Source: UBA11373 sp046714175
GTDB lineage: Bacteria; Actinomycetota; Acidimicrobiia; Spongiisociales; UBA11373
Reading direction: 5' to 3'
Assembly (NCBI GenBank): GCA_046714175.1
Contig: JBKKBI010000069.1
Location: 14,226 to 78,225, forward strand
Length of the DNA stretch: 64,000 nucleotides
Every line of letters begins with the position of its first letter. Position 1 is the first letter of the stretch. Position numbers and translations under genes: made by a program. The notes beneath the pieces are model-generated. The model ran no database searches. It had not been told where the DNA came from and saw only the letters and a program-made list of their open reading frames with translations. Of this stretch, positions 45,719-55,130 are shown in pieces.

Positions 45719-45964
45719 GTGGCCTTTGACTCCTTTCACTTCGGGGCGCGGACTCTGGCTCGAGGGTTGCGGACCTCGCGCCCTGCGGTTGCTGCCTGGG
45801 GCGCGGCACTCCTCGCCTGGGCGGCGATCCGGGCCGGAGAGGCACCCAAGAACCAACTCGTCTACCGGGTCAGGCTTCGCCCCGGCGAATCGGTACAGGT
45901 GCTGCTGACCAGCGGCGAACCCGATCCCGAGGCGACTGACGACGAGCACTCCGGCCTTGCCTAG
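45719..45964 (+). CDS. Small hypothetical protein with one possible membrane span
   Basis: 81 residues from GTG 45719. Basic N-terminal region followed by PAVAAWGAALLAWAAIRAGE (hydrophobic) and a polar tail with KNQLVYRVRLRPGESVQVLLTS. No family recognised. Convergent with the next minus-strand gene. Coding status is moderately supported only. Confidence 0.45.
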   Translation: MAFDSFHFGARTLARGLRTSRPAVAAWGAALLAWAAIRAGEAPKNQLVYRVRLRPGESVQVLLTSGEPDPEATDDEHSGLA

Positions 45965-45974
45965 CGCCCGGTGC

Positions 45975-46172
45975 CTATCGGCTTCGATACACCTCGATGC
46001 GCGCGGATCCCTGGCGTCCCCGGCGCCGCCCGAGCACGTAGACCACGAAGATCAGGCCGACCACGCCCACGGCGGCGAGGACTCCCGGGTTTTTCGCTCC
46101 GTCGGCGGTTTCGTCGACCACCTGCTGGATCTGGCGTAGCTTGGCTTCGAGGTCGTCCCGGGTGACGGTCAT
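45975..46172 (-). CDS. Small membrane protein, 65 residues
   Basis: ATG 46172 with the stop of the upstream gene (46169) overlapping as ATGA. Polar N terminus (DDLEAKLRQIQQVVDET), single span (NPGVLAAVGVVGLIFVVYVLG), then RRRGRQGS and a charged end. Paired with the membrane protein at 46169; function unknown. Confidence 0.65.
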   Translation of the reverse strand: MTVTRDDLEAKLRQIQQVVDETADGAKNPGVLAAVGVVGLIFVVYVLGRRRGRQGSARIEVYRSR

Positions 46173-46462
46173 CGCGTCGCTCGCCACATCACGAGACCCA
46201 TCGCAGCCAGCAAGGAGAGCGCCGCGGCCAGATAGCCGACACCGCTCCACACCGCGCCGTCAGGCATCACCCGCAGCATCCAGCGGGTCCCCGCGACCGC
46301 GAGGAATCCGGAACCCAGAACGAAGCACACCGAGGCGATGGCACTGAATCCGGCCAGCCGGCCGAGGCGCCGCGCCGGCTCCATCGTCTGTTCTCGCAGG
46401 TACTCCCGCGACATGTCGATGAACTCGCCGACGAGATCGGGAAGTTCCTGCACCGGAGGCAT
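46169..46462 (-). CDS. Two-span membrane protein, holin-X-like
   Basis: 97 residues from ATG 46462 (46486 is an alternative). An amphipathic N-terminal part (VGEFIDMSREYLREQTMEPARRLGR) precedes two spans. The shape resembles actinobacterial 'phage holin family' (Phage_holin_3_6/holin-X) proteins, which are not phage genes. Coupled with the gene downstream. Confidence 0.6.
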   Translation of the reverse strand: MPPVQELPDLVGEFIDMSREYLREQTMEPARRLGRLAGFSAIASVCFVLGSGFLAVAGTRWMLRVMPDGAVWSGVGYLAAALSLLAAMGLVMWRATR

Positions 46463-46539
46463 CAGATGGTCCTTGGTCGCGGGCACCGCAGCGTACCCCT
46501 CCCGGGGCGAAGACGGTGCCGGGGTTATGCTCGCCGGGC

Positions 46540-47751
46540 ATGCCTGAGGCCACCGCCCGCCGCAACCTGTGGCCGCTCGTGTTGGGGCAGTCGGTGTCCC
46601 TCCTCGGCGACTACCTCGGGTTTTTCCTTGCCCTTCCGGTGTTCGTGCGCGACTTCGGCGGCGGGTCGGCCACCCAGCTCGGCCTACTTGGCACCTTCGA
46701 GACCGTCGCCGTGCTCGGATTCGGTCTCATCGCCGGACTCGTCATCGACCGCACCGCCGTGCGCCGCACCATGGTCGTCGCCGACCTGGCCCGGGCCGCG
46801 GCCTTCGGACTTCTCGCATTGGCAGTGGCGATGGACGTGGCCGAGGTGTGGATGGCGTTTGCGGTCGCATTCATGGTCGGTGCCCTCGGCACCCTCTTCG
46901 ACACCGGCCTCGAGGGCGTGATGCCAGCGGTGCTCAGCGACGACCTGCTCGTCACTGCCAACAGCCGCCTGCAGGTGGGACGCAACCTCGCGCAGACCGG
47001 CGGCTTCGTCCTGGGCGGGGTGCTGCTGGCCACCACGGGGGGGATCGCAGCCGCCCTGGCGGTGGATGCGGCCACCTACCTGATCTCGGCGGCGGCGATT
47101 CTCTTTCTCCGGGAAGTACGGCCCCGGCCGATACTGCCCCGTGAACCCGCGATCAGTTCGATCACAGAGGGCTTGCGCACCTTGTGGGGGCTGCGCCCGG
47201 TACGCTGGGCCACGGCCGCGGCGATGCTGGTGAATCTCGCCTTTGCTCCGCTGGCTGCGGTGATACCGATCTATGTGCCCGATGAACTCGGTATCGCAGG
47301 CACCAGGGCTCTGGGACTCTTCTTTGCCGGCTTTGCCATCATCGGGGCGGCCGGTGTGGTCCTAGGCACCAGGGTGATTCGGTTCATCGGACTCGGCCGC
47401 ACCATCGTCCTCGGCACCGTGTTGCTTGGTGCCGGCGCCGCCGGAGCCGGCTTCGCTTCGGGATGGATCGGCGTGGTGCCCTTTGGTGTCGCCGCCGCCG
47501 GCGTATCGCTCAGCCAGATCGGCTTCGTCACCATGCGCCAGCGGCTGACTCCCCCGGACCGGCTCGGCAGGGTGATCGCCGCCTCGCGAACGATCTCCTG
47601 GGGTGGGATACCCATCGGGCTGATGGTGGGCACGCCGCTGGCCGACGCGATCGGGTTGCGAGCCCTCTTCGGAGCCGGCGGTCTGATGATCGTCCTCGTC
47701 ACGGCACTGCTCCTGGTCAGCCCGCTCTGGCAGCAGACCGCCGCCGACTAG
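46540..47751 (+). CDS. Major facilitator superfamily transporter
   Basis: 403 residues; ATG 46540 preferred over 46516. About 12 hydrophobic spans; loop 2-3 has the motif-A-like GLVIDRTAVRRTM, consistent with the MFS. Resembles macrolide-efflux/ MefA-type exporters, but the substrate is unknown. Overlaps the next gene's stop by four bases, convergently. Confidence 0.85.
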   Translation: MPEATARRNLWPLVLGQSVSLLGDYLGFFLALPVFVRDFGGGSATQLGLLGTFETVAVLGFGLIAGLVIDRTAVRRTMVVADLARAAAFGLLALAVAMDVAEVWMAFAVAFMVGALGTLFDTGLEGVMPAVLSDDLLVTANSRLQVGRNLAQTGGFVLGGVLLATTGGIAAALAVDAATYLISAAAILFLREVRPRPILPREPAISSITEGLRTLWGLRPVRWATAAAMLVNLAFAPLAAVIPIYVPDELGIAGTRALGLFFAGFAIIGAAGVVLGTRVIRFIGLGRTIVLGTVLLGAGAAGAGFASGWIGVVPFGVAAAGVSLSQIGFVTMRQRLTPPDRLGRVIAASRTISWGGIPIGLMVGTPLADAIGLRALFGAGGLMIVLVTALLLVSPLWQQTAAD

Positions 47752-48959
47752 AGCGCGTCCAGGGCCGCCAGTGCTCGGTCGACCTCGGCGGCGGTGTTGT
47801 AGTGGACGAATCCCACTCGCACCAAGCCCTGGTTCGCCTTGCCGAGGCGTTCCATCACCCCCACCGCGTAGTAGTTGCCGTCCCACACGAACACGCCTTG
47901 CTCCCCGAGGCGCTCCGCCACCAGGCGCGGGGCCAATCCCTCCACTGCGAAGGCGAAGGTGGCCACCCGCTGGTCCAACCGGTCGGTGTCGGTGATCCCG
48001 TACAGACGAACCCGCGGCATCTCCGCGATTCCTCGGAGAAATCGCGTCGCCAGATCGGCCTCATGCGACCCGATCGCGGCGAACGCCGACTGCAATCGGT
48101 CCCGCCGCGAATCCCCGGTGCCGAGAGACGCCAGGTAGTCGACCGCGGCGGCGACACCGGCCAGCGCCTCGAACGACTGGGTACCCGTCTCCCAGCGTTC
48201 CGGCCCGGTGTCATGAGCCGGAACCAGTTTGTAGGGGGCCACGCCGGCGAGGAGTTCCTCCCGCCCCACGAGCATTCCGATGTGGGGGCCGAAGAACTTG
48301 TAGGCACTCGCCGCGACCAGGTCAGCGCCAAGTTGGCGCAGTGAGAGCAACCGATGGGCCGAGTGATGCACCGCATCCACGAACACCACGGCACCGGCGG
48401 CGTGAGCGGCGGGGACGATCTCTCCCAGCCGGGTGACCGAGCCCAGGGCGTTGGAGGCGGCAGTGACTGCCACCACCCGGGTGCGGGGGCCGATGGCGTC
48501 CCGGACCGCGGCGGGATCGAGGGTTCCGTCGGCGGGGTCGAAGTGGACCGTGCGCACCGTCACGCCCCGGTCGGCGGCGGCGAGGCGCCACGGGGTGACG
48601 TTGGCATCGTGGTCGAGGCTGGTGACCACCACCTCGTCGCCGGGCACCCAGGTCCGCGCCAGGGCGCGCGACATGGCGAAGGTCAGAGTGGTCATGTTGG
48701 GTCCGAACACGACCTCGGAGGGCGCGGCGTCGAACAGGTCCGCGATTGCGTCACGAGCGGCGGCGACGATGGCATCGGAACGGCGACTGGCGGCGAATGC
48801 TCCACCCAGGTTCCCGATCCCGGTCTGCAGCGCGCCGGTGATGGCGGCGATGACCGAACCCGGCACTTGTGTACCCCCGGGTCCGTCGAGATAGGCGTCG
48901 CCCCCGGACAGCGCCGGAAAGCGAGTCCGGATGGCCTCGAGGTCCAACGGCGCGTTCAC
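47748..48959 (-). CDS. Class V aminotransferase / cysteine desulfurase-like PLP enzyme
   Basis: 403 residues. PLP-lysine K221 in SAYKFFGPHIG; D195 and H198 in VDAVHHS; HDAN (117-120) is the phosphate-side block. The C-terminal half ends in a domain with YNTAAEVDRALAAL. Similar to the 'cysteine desulfurase-like' group in actinobacteria; sulfur transfer is not proven since the catalytic Cys loop is not obvious. Confidence 0.85.
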   Translation of the reverse strand: MNAPLDLEAIRTRFPALSGGDAYLDGPGGTQVPGSVIAAITGALQTGIGNLGGAFAASRRSDAIVAAARDAIADLFDAAPSEVVFGPNMTTLTFAMSRALARTWVPGDEVVVTSLDHDANVTPWRLAAADRGVTVRTVHFDPADGTLDPAAVRDAIGPRTRVVAVTAASNALGSVTRLGEIVPAAHAAGAVVFVDAVHHSAHRLLSLRQLGADLVAASAYKFFGPHIGMLVGREELLAGVAPYKLVPAHDTGPERWETGTQSFEALAGVAAAVDYLASLGTGDSRRDRLQSAFAAIGSHEADLATRFLRGIAEMPRVRLYGITDTDRLDQRVATFAFAVEGLAPRLVAERLGEQGVFVWDGNYYAVGVMERLGKANQGLVRVGFVHYNTAAEVDRALAALDAL

Positions 48960-48968
48960 CGCGGCAGG

Positions 48969-50576
48969 CTAACCAGCCAACTGCGCGCCGAACCCGCGGC
49001 TCGTGAGGTACTCGAGCACGAGATCGGCGATGGCGGCATGGCCGATCTCGTTGGGGTGCAAAGTGCCGTTGGTGGTGTAGGGAGCCCCCGGTCCCTGCAA
49101 CACCGCCGACTGCGCCGCGGTCCGATACCAGGTGACGCCGACCGCTCCCATGGCCTGTCCGCGGGTGCCCGGGTTCCGATACCAACTGTCGGGGAAGTCC
49201 AGGGCGGTGAAGGCACGGCCACCGGTCTCGGGAACCGCAGGCTGATACGACGGCCAGGTGGCGCAGTATCCGTGTCCGGCGGCAAAGCTCTCCGCCACCC
49301 CATCCACGAATCCCCAGCCGTGTTCGGTCGCCACCGCGGCCAGAGCAGCATTGAGCGGCTGCAGTACCTCGGCGACTCCGCGTCGCCCCTCATCGCGGCT
49401 GATCTCGTGAAAGCGCAGGGGCGGAGTGACATCGCCGACGATCTCCCGGCAGCGCTCGCCGTCAGCGCCACCGCCGGTGGGATCGGGGTATCCGACCAGC
49501 ACGACGCGGCCGATGTCGAATCGCTCCAAGGCGGAGTCCAGGCGACGCATCGCGTCACCTAGACCGATCAGCCCCGGAAGCTGCGCCCCGGTGGCGCGCA
49601 CCTCGGGGACGCATGACCACCGGAAGGGAAGACTGAACGAGACTCCGGTGCCTCGCCGCCAGTTGCCATCGAGAGCAGAAGCCACCGCCTGATCGACCAT
49701 CATGTGATAACAGATCGGATCGAACAACGGGTCGGCCTCGACCAGAGCCCGCACCAGTCGGGTAAAGCCGATCGAGTTGCCCCCCTCCTGGATCAACAGC
49801 AGATCGATGCGGCGCTCCCCCACCAGTGCGGCAAGCTGATCCACCTGGGCGGGAAGATCCCCCTGGGGCGACAGGATGCCCCAATCGGTGCGCGCCCCGC
49901 TGGAGGCGACAGAGACAAATGTGACCGAAGTGCGCGGATCGGATTGCTCCATGACCAAGGCGGTGCGCGCCGGCCACGCCACGGAGGACCTGCGGGCGGC
50001 GGTGTGCGCCCGGCTGGCGGCCGCATCGTCGCCGTCGCCCCAAAGCGGTTCGGAGCCATCGTCGCCACGCCGCACTTCCGGATTGCCTTCCCCCGAGGCA
50101 TAGGAGTCACCGATGGCGACGATCAACAGGTCCTCCACCGTCACCGCGGCGCGGGCCCGCAGCGACACTTGCCTGAAGGGAAGCGGGATCAGCCCGGCGA
50201 CTTCGACCTGATGCACGCCCTCGGCAAGGGCCAGCTCCAGCACGGGCTCGACCGTGTGATGGGTAAAGGCAGAACCACCCTCGGGTGGAGTGATGCTCCA
50301 TGTGAATGACCGCATCAACTCCGTGGCGGGACCGCTGACGGTGATCAAGACGACGAATCGCGCTTCGCCACACGGATCGCAGCCCAGGACCTGGTTGCCG
50401 ACATACGCCGCGGTGTTGGGGAGATCGACGATCCCGTTGCCGTCGCGATCGAGTCCGAACCGACCGTCCATGGTCCAGTCGATCGTGAGTGGTGCCGGCA
50501 ACGGCGGCGTCGCCCCTGCCACAGGACCCGGAAGTCCGACAGCGGCGGCCAGTATCACGGCGGCGAGGGTTCTCAC
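48969..50576 (-). CDS. Secreted SGNH-type esterase/lipase
   Basis: 535 residues. Signal peptide 1-22. SGNH block I IAIGDSYASGEGNP (about 153-166, catalytic Ser158), block III GGNSIGF, and block V HPNEIGHAAIADL with Asp/His. An N-terminal 120-residue domain precedes catalysis. Likely an exported carbohydrate or lipid esterase. GTG start; divergent from the VIT gene. Confidence 0.83.
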   Translation of the reverse strand: MRTLAAVILAAAVGLPGPVAGATPPLPAPLTIDWTMDGRFGLDRDGNGIVDLPNTAAYVGNQVLGCDPCGEARFVVLITVSGPATELMRSFTWSITPPEGGSAFTHHTVEPVLELALAEGVHQVEVAGLIPLPFRQVSLRARAAVTVEDLLIVAIGDSYASGEGNPEVRRGDDGSEPLWGDGDDAAASRAHTAARRSSVAWPARTALVMEQSDPRTSVTFVSVASSGARTDWGILSPQGDLPAQVDQLAALVGERRIDLLLIQEGGNSIGFTRLVRALVEADPLFDPICYHMMVDQAVASALDGNWRRGTGVSFSLPFRWSCVPEVRATGAQLPGLIGLGDAMRRLDSALERFDIGRVVLVGYPDPTGGGADGERCREIVGDVTPPLRFHEISRDEGRRGVAEVLQPLNAALAAVATEHGWGFVDGVAESFAAGHGYCATWPSYQPAVPETGGRAFTALDFPDSWYRNPGTRGQAMGAVGVTWYRTAAQSAVLQGPGAPYTTNGTLHPNEIGHAAIADLVLEYLTSRGFGAQLAG

Positions 50577-50709
50577 AGGTGTCTCACTTCGAGCCGAAAA
50601 GGGTGGTTCCCCGTCATTGTGGCGTGAAGCGCAGTCCTACCTGAGCACCGCCGTCGGATCGAGTGTGGGCGAGGCGCCCGGGCCGGTGCCGCCCCGGACA
50701 TGGGACAAT

Positions 50710-51447
50710 GTGGGCCCCGCGGAGACCAACCTGACCACCACCGAACCGGTCCCTTACGTCGAGCACATCGGGATCACCCGCCAGTACTGGCGCGACATCA
50801 TCCTCGGGGTCAACGACGGCCTCGTTTCGGTGCTGTTGCTGGTGGCGGGTGTGGTGGGCGGCGGCCTCAACGTGGACCAGGTGCTGCTCACCGGGGTGGC
50901 GGGCGCCATCGCCGGTGCGGTCTCCATGGCCGCCGGGGAGTACCTGGCGACCAAGTCCCAGGACGAGGTGCTGACTGCCGAGCTCGCCTTGGAGCGCACC
51001 CACATCCTGCATTACCGCGATATGGAGGTCGCCCAGATCCGGGAGATGCTCACGACGATGGGTGTCGCCGGCGACGACCTTGCGGTCGTCACGACGGCCC
51101 TGACCCGCGACGACGAGACGCTGCTCAACGCGATGAAAGCCCTCGAGTTCGGTGTCGTCGACTCCGAGCGCCGCTCCCCGTTCAAGGCGATGTTCATGTC
51201 CGGGTTCTTGTTCCTCGGAGGCTCGTTGTCTTCGGTCGGCCCGTTCGTATTCACAGACTCCACCGGAACCGGCCTGGCCTGGGCGGCAGGGCTGACCGCG
51301 ATCGGACTATTCGGGGTGGGAGTGGTGAAGGCCGTGGTGACCCGGACGAACCACGTTCGCTCCGGCCTGGAGAATCTTTTCATCGCCGGATGCGGCGGTC
51401 TGATCGCGTGGTGGGTGGGCCGTCTGATCGGCGCCGGGCTGTCCTGA
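50710..51447 (+). CDS. VIT1/CCC1-family membrane protein (predicted iron/manganese transporter)
   Basis: 245 residues from GTG 50710; the actual start could be one of several nearby GTGs. Five predicted spans. Family blocks: IILGVNDGLVSVLLLVAG (first span), AGAISMAAGEYLATKSQ-type loop (here AGAVSMAAGEYLATKSQD), and FLGGSLSSVGPF. Plant VIT1 and yeast Ccc1 move Fe2+/Mn2+ into vacuoles; the bacterial role is inferred. Confidence 0.83.
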   Translation: MGPAETNLTTTEPVPYVEHIGITRQYWRDIILGVNDGLVSVLLLVAGVVGGGLNVDQVLLTGVAGAIAGAVSMAAGEYLATKSQDEVLTAELALERTHILHYRDMEVAQIREMLTTMGVAGDDLAVVTTALTRDDETLLNAMKALEFGVVDSERRSPFKAMFMSGFLFLGGSLSSVGPFVFTDSTGTGLAWAAGLTAIGLFGVGVVKAVVTRTNHVRSGLENLFIAGCGGLIAWWVGRLIGAGLS

Positions 51448-51462
51448 GCGGCCCGCGGACTA

Positions 51463-52731
51463 CTAGAGGTCGTTTCTGATCAGGTCTTCGGCGGTCTCGC
51501 GCTTCACCACCACTCGCGCATCGCCCGCGCGTGCGAACACCACGGCCGGCCGCGGCATCTTGTTGTAGTTGGATCCCATCGAGTGGCCGTAGGCGCCGGT
51601 GACCGGGGTGGCGACGATGTCGTCCACCGCCAGGTCGGCGGTGACGAACCCATCGCGGATCAGGACATCGCCGGACTCGCAGTGTTTGCCCACCAGCCGC
51701 ACCAGGCGGGTGCGGTCGGCGCCCACCACCCGGGGCAGGAACGCCTCGTAGCCGCTGCCGTACAGAACCGGGCGGGGGTTGTCGCTCATCCCGCCATCGA
51801 CGGCGACGTAGGTGCGGATCCCCGGTATCTCCTTGATGCTGCCCACCCGGTACAGGGTGACCGCGGCCGCGGCCACGACTGCCCGTCCCGGCTCCGCCCA
51901 CAGCGCCGAACGCAACCCCAGGCTGGTGGCTGCGTCTCCAAGCGTCGCCGCCCACTGCGCGATCGTCGGGGCGCTCTCCCCCTCCACATAGGCCACCCCC
52001 AAGCCGCCCCCGATGGCCAGTTCCGGCAGCCCGAAGGGTGCCGCAAAGCCCGCCACGGTGCGCAGCGCCTCGGCGTACGACTCGACCCGGTACACCTGCG
52101 ATCCGATGTGGCAGTGCAACCCTCGCAGATCGAATGCCTCTGAGCGGTGCACCCGCTCCACCGCCCGGGCAGCATCCCCGTTGGCCACCGTGAACCCGAA
52201 CTTGGAGTCGTCCTGTCCCGTGGCCAGGTACTCGTGGGTGTGCGCCTCAACGCCCGGGGACACCCGCAGGAAGATCCGGGGCACGGGATGTCCCTCAGCC
52301 ACCAGGCGCTCGATCCGGTCCAACTCGTTGAACCCGTCCACCACCAGCCGTCCGACGCCCCGGTCGAGCGCCAGTTGCAGCTCCCGTTCCGACTTGTTGT
52401 TGCCGTGCACCACCAGCCGTTCTGGCGGCACCCCGGCGCTGAGCGCCACGAACGCCTCGCCTTCGGTGGCCACGTCGAGGCGCATTCCCTCTTCGTGGGC
52501 GAGGCGCGCCATGGCGAGACAGAGGAAGGCCTTGGTGGCGTACACCGCGCCGTCGCCAAAGGCCGCCACCGCCTGGCGACACCGGGCGCGGAGATGGTCC
52601 TCGTCGTAGACGAAGAGCGGGGTGCCGTACTCGGCGGCCAGCTCCAGCGTGTCGCAGCCGCCGATCAGCAGCCTGCCATCGGCGCCCACCGTGGCGTTGT
52701 CGGGCAGCAGGTGCCACGGGAGAGCGGACAT
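51463..52731 (-). CDS. lysA: Diaminopimelate decarboxylase
   Basis: 422 residues. PLP-Lys K67 in YATKAF; HCHIGSQV binds phosphate; CESGD near the C-terminal end supplies the dimer-partner Cys; GGGLGVAYVEGE and the AEPGR block are present. Last step of lysine synthesis. A TAGCAT box sits 7 bases before the ATG (52744-52739), suggesting a leaderless transcript; divergent from the NUDIX gene. Confidence 0.95.
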   Translation of the reverse strand: MSALPWHLLPDNATVGADGRLLIGGCDTLELAAEYGTPLFVYDEDHLRARCRQAVAAFGDGAVYATKAFLCLAMARLAHEEGMRLDVATEGEAFVALSAGVPPERLVVHGNNKSERELQLALDRGVGRLVVDGFNELDRIERLVAEGHPVPRIFLRVSPGVEAHTHEYLATGQDDSKFGFTVANGDAARAVERVHRSEAFDLRGLHCHIGSQVYRVESYAEALRTVAGFAAPFGLPELAIGGGLGVAYVEGESAPTIAQWAATLGDAATSLGLRSALWAEPGRAVVAAAAVTLYRVGSIKEIPGIRTYVAVDGGMSDNPRPVLYGSGYEAFLPRVVGADRTRLVRLVGKHCESGDVLIRDGFVTADLAVDDIVATPVTGAYGHSMGSNYNKMPRPAVVFARAGDARVVVKRETAEDLIRNDL

Positions 52732-52738
52732 GGCGCCG

Positions 52739-52744
52739 ATGCTA
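52739..52744 (-). promoter_or_regulatory. -10 element TAGCAT, leaderless spacing
   Basis: TAGCAT on the minus strand, seven bases before the lysA ATG. No -35 visible. Confidence 0.4.
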
Positions 52745-52750
52745 CGGGAC

Positions 52751-52778
52751 TTGCTCCCACCGGGTGATCGGGTATGGT
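52751..52778 (+). promoter_or_regulatory. Promoter for NUDIX gene operon
   Basis: TTGCTC (52751-52756), 16-base spacer, TATGGT (52773-52778). The -10 contains the ATG at 52774, which argues for the downstream ATG at 52789. Confidence 0.42.
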
Positions 52779-52788
52779 TCTGGTCGAA

Positions 52789-53544
52789 ATGACACGAACC
52801 TCCCGCGGCCTCTCACCCGAAGGGTACGACCCGTCTCAGTATCCGGCGTTTGCGGTCACCGTCGACGTGGTCATCCTCACCATGGTCGATGGGATGCTTC
52901 ACGTGCTGCTGGTGCGCCGCTCCGAGGACCCCTACCGGGGCATGTGGGCAATCCCGGGCGGGTTCAAGCGCCCCACCGAGACCCTGGATCAGGCCGCCCG
53001 CCGCGAACTGGCCGAAGAGACCGGAGTCGATGCCGCCGCCCTGCTCCGCCAGTTCGGCGCCTACGGGGACCCGGGCCGCGATCCCCGCATGAACGTGGTC
53101 ACCGTCGCCTATCTGGCAGTGATCCGCGATCTGGGCCCGATCGTGGCCGGGACCGACGCCGCCGCCGCCGACCTGCACCCGGTGGCCCGGGTCGTGTCCC
53201 GGAGTCTCGACCTCGCCTTCGACCATCGCCGCATCGTCGCCGACGCCCTGGAGCGAGCCCGCCTCGAGCTGGAGGTGAGCGGAGTCGCCACCGCCTTCGT
53301 CGGCTCCACCTTCACCCTTGCCGAGCTGCGCACCGTGTACGAGGCGATCTGGGGAGTGCAGCTCGACGCCGCCAACTTTCGCCGCTCCCTCACCGGCGAC
53401 CACGGATGGCTGGTGCCCACCGGGCGTCACGCCGAGCCCGGACCCGAAGGCGGCCGCCCCGCCGAGTTGTATCGCGCCGGCCGGGCGTGGCGCCAGGGCG
53501 GACCGATTCACCGCACTCGCAACGAACGGAGAAAGCCACGATGA
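52789..53544 (+). CDS. NUDIX hydrolase with winged-helix tail (NrtR-like)
   Basis: 251 residues from ATG 52789. NUDIX box is complete: GFKRPTETLDQAARRELAEETGV (G-x5-E-x7-REUxEExGU). The C-terminal half (SGVATAFVGSTFTLAELRTVYEAIWG) fits the winged-helix part of NrtR-like regulators, which sense ADP-ribose and control NAD genes. Which ligand this one reads is not known. Coupled to the oxidoreductase gene (ATGA). Confidence 0.85.
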   Translation: MTRTSRGLSPEGYDPSQYPAFAVTVDVVILTMVDGMLHVLLVRRSEDPYRGMWAIPGGFKRPTETLDQAARRELAEETGVDAAALLRQFGAYGDPGRDPRMNVVTVAYLAVIRDLGPIVAGTDAAAADLHPVARVVSRSLDLAFDHRRIVADALERARLELEVSGVATAFVGSTFTLAELRTVYEAIWGVQLDAANFRRSLTGDHGWLVPTGRHAEPGPEGGRPAELYRAGRAWRQGGPIHRTRNERRKPR

Positions 53545-54554
53545 ACCCGGTTCCATCCCGCATGAAGGCTGCGGTCAGCCGCCGCTACGGCAAACCCGGG
53601 GTGGTGCGGATCGAGGAGGTCGACACCCCCTCCCCCGCCCCGGGCCAGATTCTGGTGCGAGTGCGGGCCACAACCGTGAACCGCACCGACTGCGGCTATC
53701 GCGGTGCGGCGCCGTTCCTGATCAGGTTCTTCAGCGGGATCCGGCGACCGAAGACCCTCACCTGGGGCACCGAGTTCGCCGGCGAGGTGGTCGGGCTCGG
53801 AGAGGGAGCGACCCGTTTCGCCATCGGTGAGCGCATTGCAGGATGGTGCGAGGGAACCTTTGGCGCCCACGCCGAGTACCTCACCGTCGCCGAGCGCCGC
53901 CTGATCGCCCGCATTCCCGAGGGCTGGAACTTCCAGGAGGCGGCTCCGAGCACGGAGGGCTCTCATTACGCGCTCGCCGGGCTTCGGCTGGCAAAGATGC
54001 AGCCCGGGATGGCGGTCCTCGTCTATGGGGCATCCGGGGCGATCGGATCCGCGGCCGTGCAACTGGCGAAGCTCATGGGCTTCGCGGTCACCGCGGTGTG
54101 CGGCACAGCCGCGCTGGACCGGGTTCGGGCTCTGGGACCGGACCGAGTCATCGACTATCAGACTCAGGACATCACCACACCGACCGAACGCTACGACCTG
54201 GTCTTCGACGCCGTGGGGAAGCTCTCGTATCGCACGGCACGACGCCTCCTCAAGCCCAAGGGGGTCTACTGCCCCATGGACCGGCCGCTGCTGCACACCC
54301 GGTTCATGTTCGTGCCCGTGTTCCTCAACTGGCTGGTGATGTCCCTGCTCACCCGGCTCTTCGGTGGGAAGCGGATGGTGTTCATCGGACCCGGGGTGGA
54401 CCGGGAGGGCGTGGCATGGCTGACGGAGCGCATCGAGTCGGGAGAGTTCCGGCCACTGATCGACCGCACCTATCCACTCGATCAGATCGTCGCGGCTTAT
54501 CGATTCGTGGAGAGCGGGCAGAAGGTCGGCAATGTCGTCATCGCGGTGGCGTGA
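53541..54554 (+). CDS. Zinc-independent quinone-oxidoreductase-like MDR enzyme
   Basis: 337 residues from ATG 53541, overlapping the NUDIX stop as ATGA. Rossmann block GASGAIGSAAVQLAKLMG and the catalytic-domain start MKAAVSRRYGKPGVVRIEEV are typical of medium-chain dehydrogenases. No zinc-binding Cys set is seen. Function unspecified beyond NAD(P)H-dependent oxidoreductase. Confidence 0.88.
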   Translation: MNPVPSRMKAAVSRRYGKPGVVRIEEVDTPSPAPGQILVRVRATTVNRTDCGYRGAAPFLIRFFSGIRRPKTLTWGTEFAGEVVGLGEGATRFAIGERIAGWCEGTFGAHAEYLTVAERRLIARIPEGWNFQEAAPSTEGSHYALAGLRLAKMQPGMAVLVYGASGAIGSAAVQLAKLMGFAVTAVCGTAALDRVRALGPDRVIDYQTQDITTPTERYDLVFDAVGKLSYRTARRLLKPKGVYCPMDRPLLHTRFMFVPVFLNWLVMSLLTRLFGGKRMVFIGPGVDREGVAWLTERIESGEFRPLIDRTYPLDQIVAAYRFVESGQKVGNVVIAVA

Positions 54555-54631
54555 GACCCGATCCGGCGCAATGCGACGCCATCCCTCCTGGTAGCCCGGT
54601 ACGATCTCGGCGTGTTCGCGAGAAGGGAACA

Positions 54632-55099
54632 TTGACCTATTTGCCGCCGCGCGGGACCCGCGGGTTCGAACTCCCCAAGCCGCTGAAAAGTCTCCCCGAC
54701 CCGGGAAACCTGCTCTTTCAGTTAGGTCGCAAGATCCGGGGTCTGCCTCTGATTCGGCTCACGACGGTCGGAGCCCGCACCGGCAAGACCCGGCGCAAGG
54801 TGCTCGCCTGGTTCCCCGATGAGGGGCGCACCGATGCCGGGCTACTGGTCGCATCCAACGGCGGCTCAGCCCGACACCCGGGATGGGCGCACAACCTGGT
54901 CAAGAACCCGCGGCAGGCGGCCATCGACCACCGCAGCGGACCGACCCCGATCCGTGCCCGGTTGCTCGAAGGCAGTGAGCGCCGCGACGCCTGGCAGCGC
55001 GTTGTCGCAGTGGCACCCCTCTATCAGGGCTACATGACCAAGACCGACCGAGAGATCCCGATCTTCCATGTGACCAGCGGCGCCGACGCCGGCTCCTAG
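54632..55099 (+). CDS. Nitroreductase/deazaflavin-dependent oxidoreductase (DUF385-like)
   Basis: 155 residues from TTG 54632, with AGAAGGGA before it. LIRLTTVGARTGKTRRKVLAWF, LLVASNGGSARHPGWAHNLVKNPR and the C-terminal AVAPLYQGYMTKTDREIPIFHV are characteristic of the Ddn/F420-linked nitroreductase family. Whether it binds F420 or FMN cannot be told. Confidence 0.87.
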   Translation: MTYLPPRGTRGFELPKPLKSLPDPGNLLFQLGRKIRGLPLIRLTTVGARTGKTRRKVLAWFPDEGRTDAGLLVASNGGSARHPGWAHNLVKNPRQAAIDHRSGPTPIRARLLEGSERRDAWQRVVAVAPLYQGYMTKTDREIPIFHVTSGADAGS

Positions 55100-55130
55100 C
55101 CTCGGTGCCATCGCCAAGAAGGAAGAAACG

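Noticed and set aside
46169..46462. Holin-like protein as evidence of a prophage
   Set aside because: No other phage genes nearby; such membrane proteins are ordinary in actinobacterial chromosomes.
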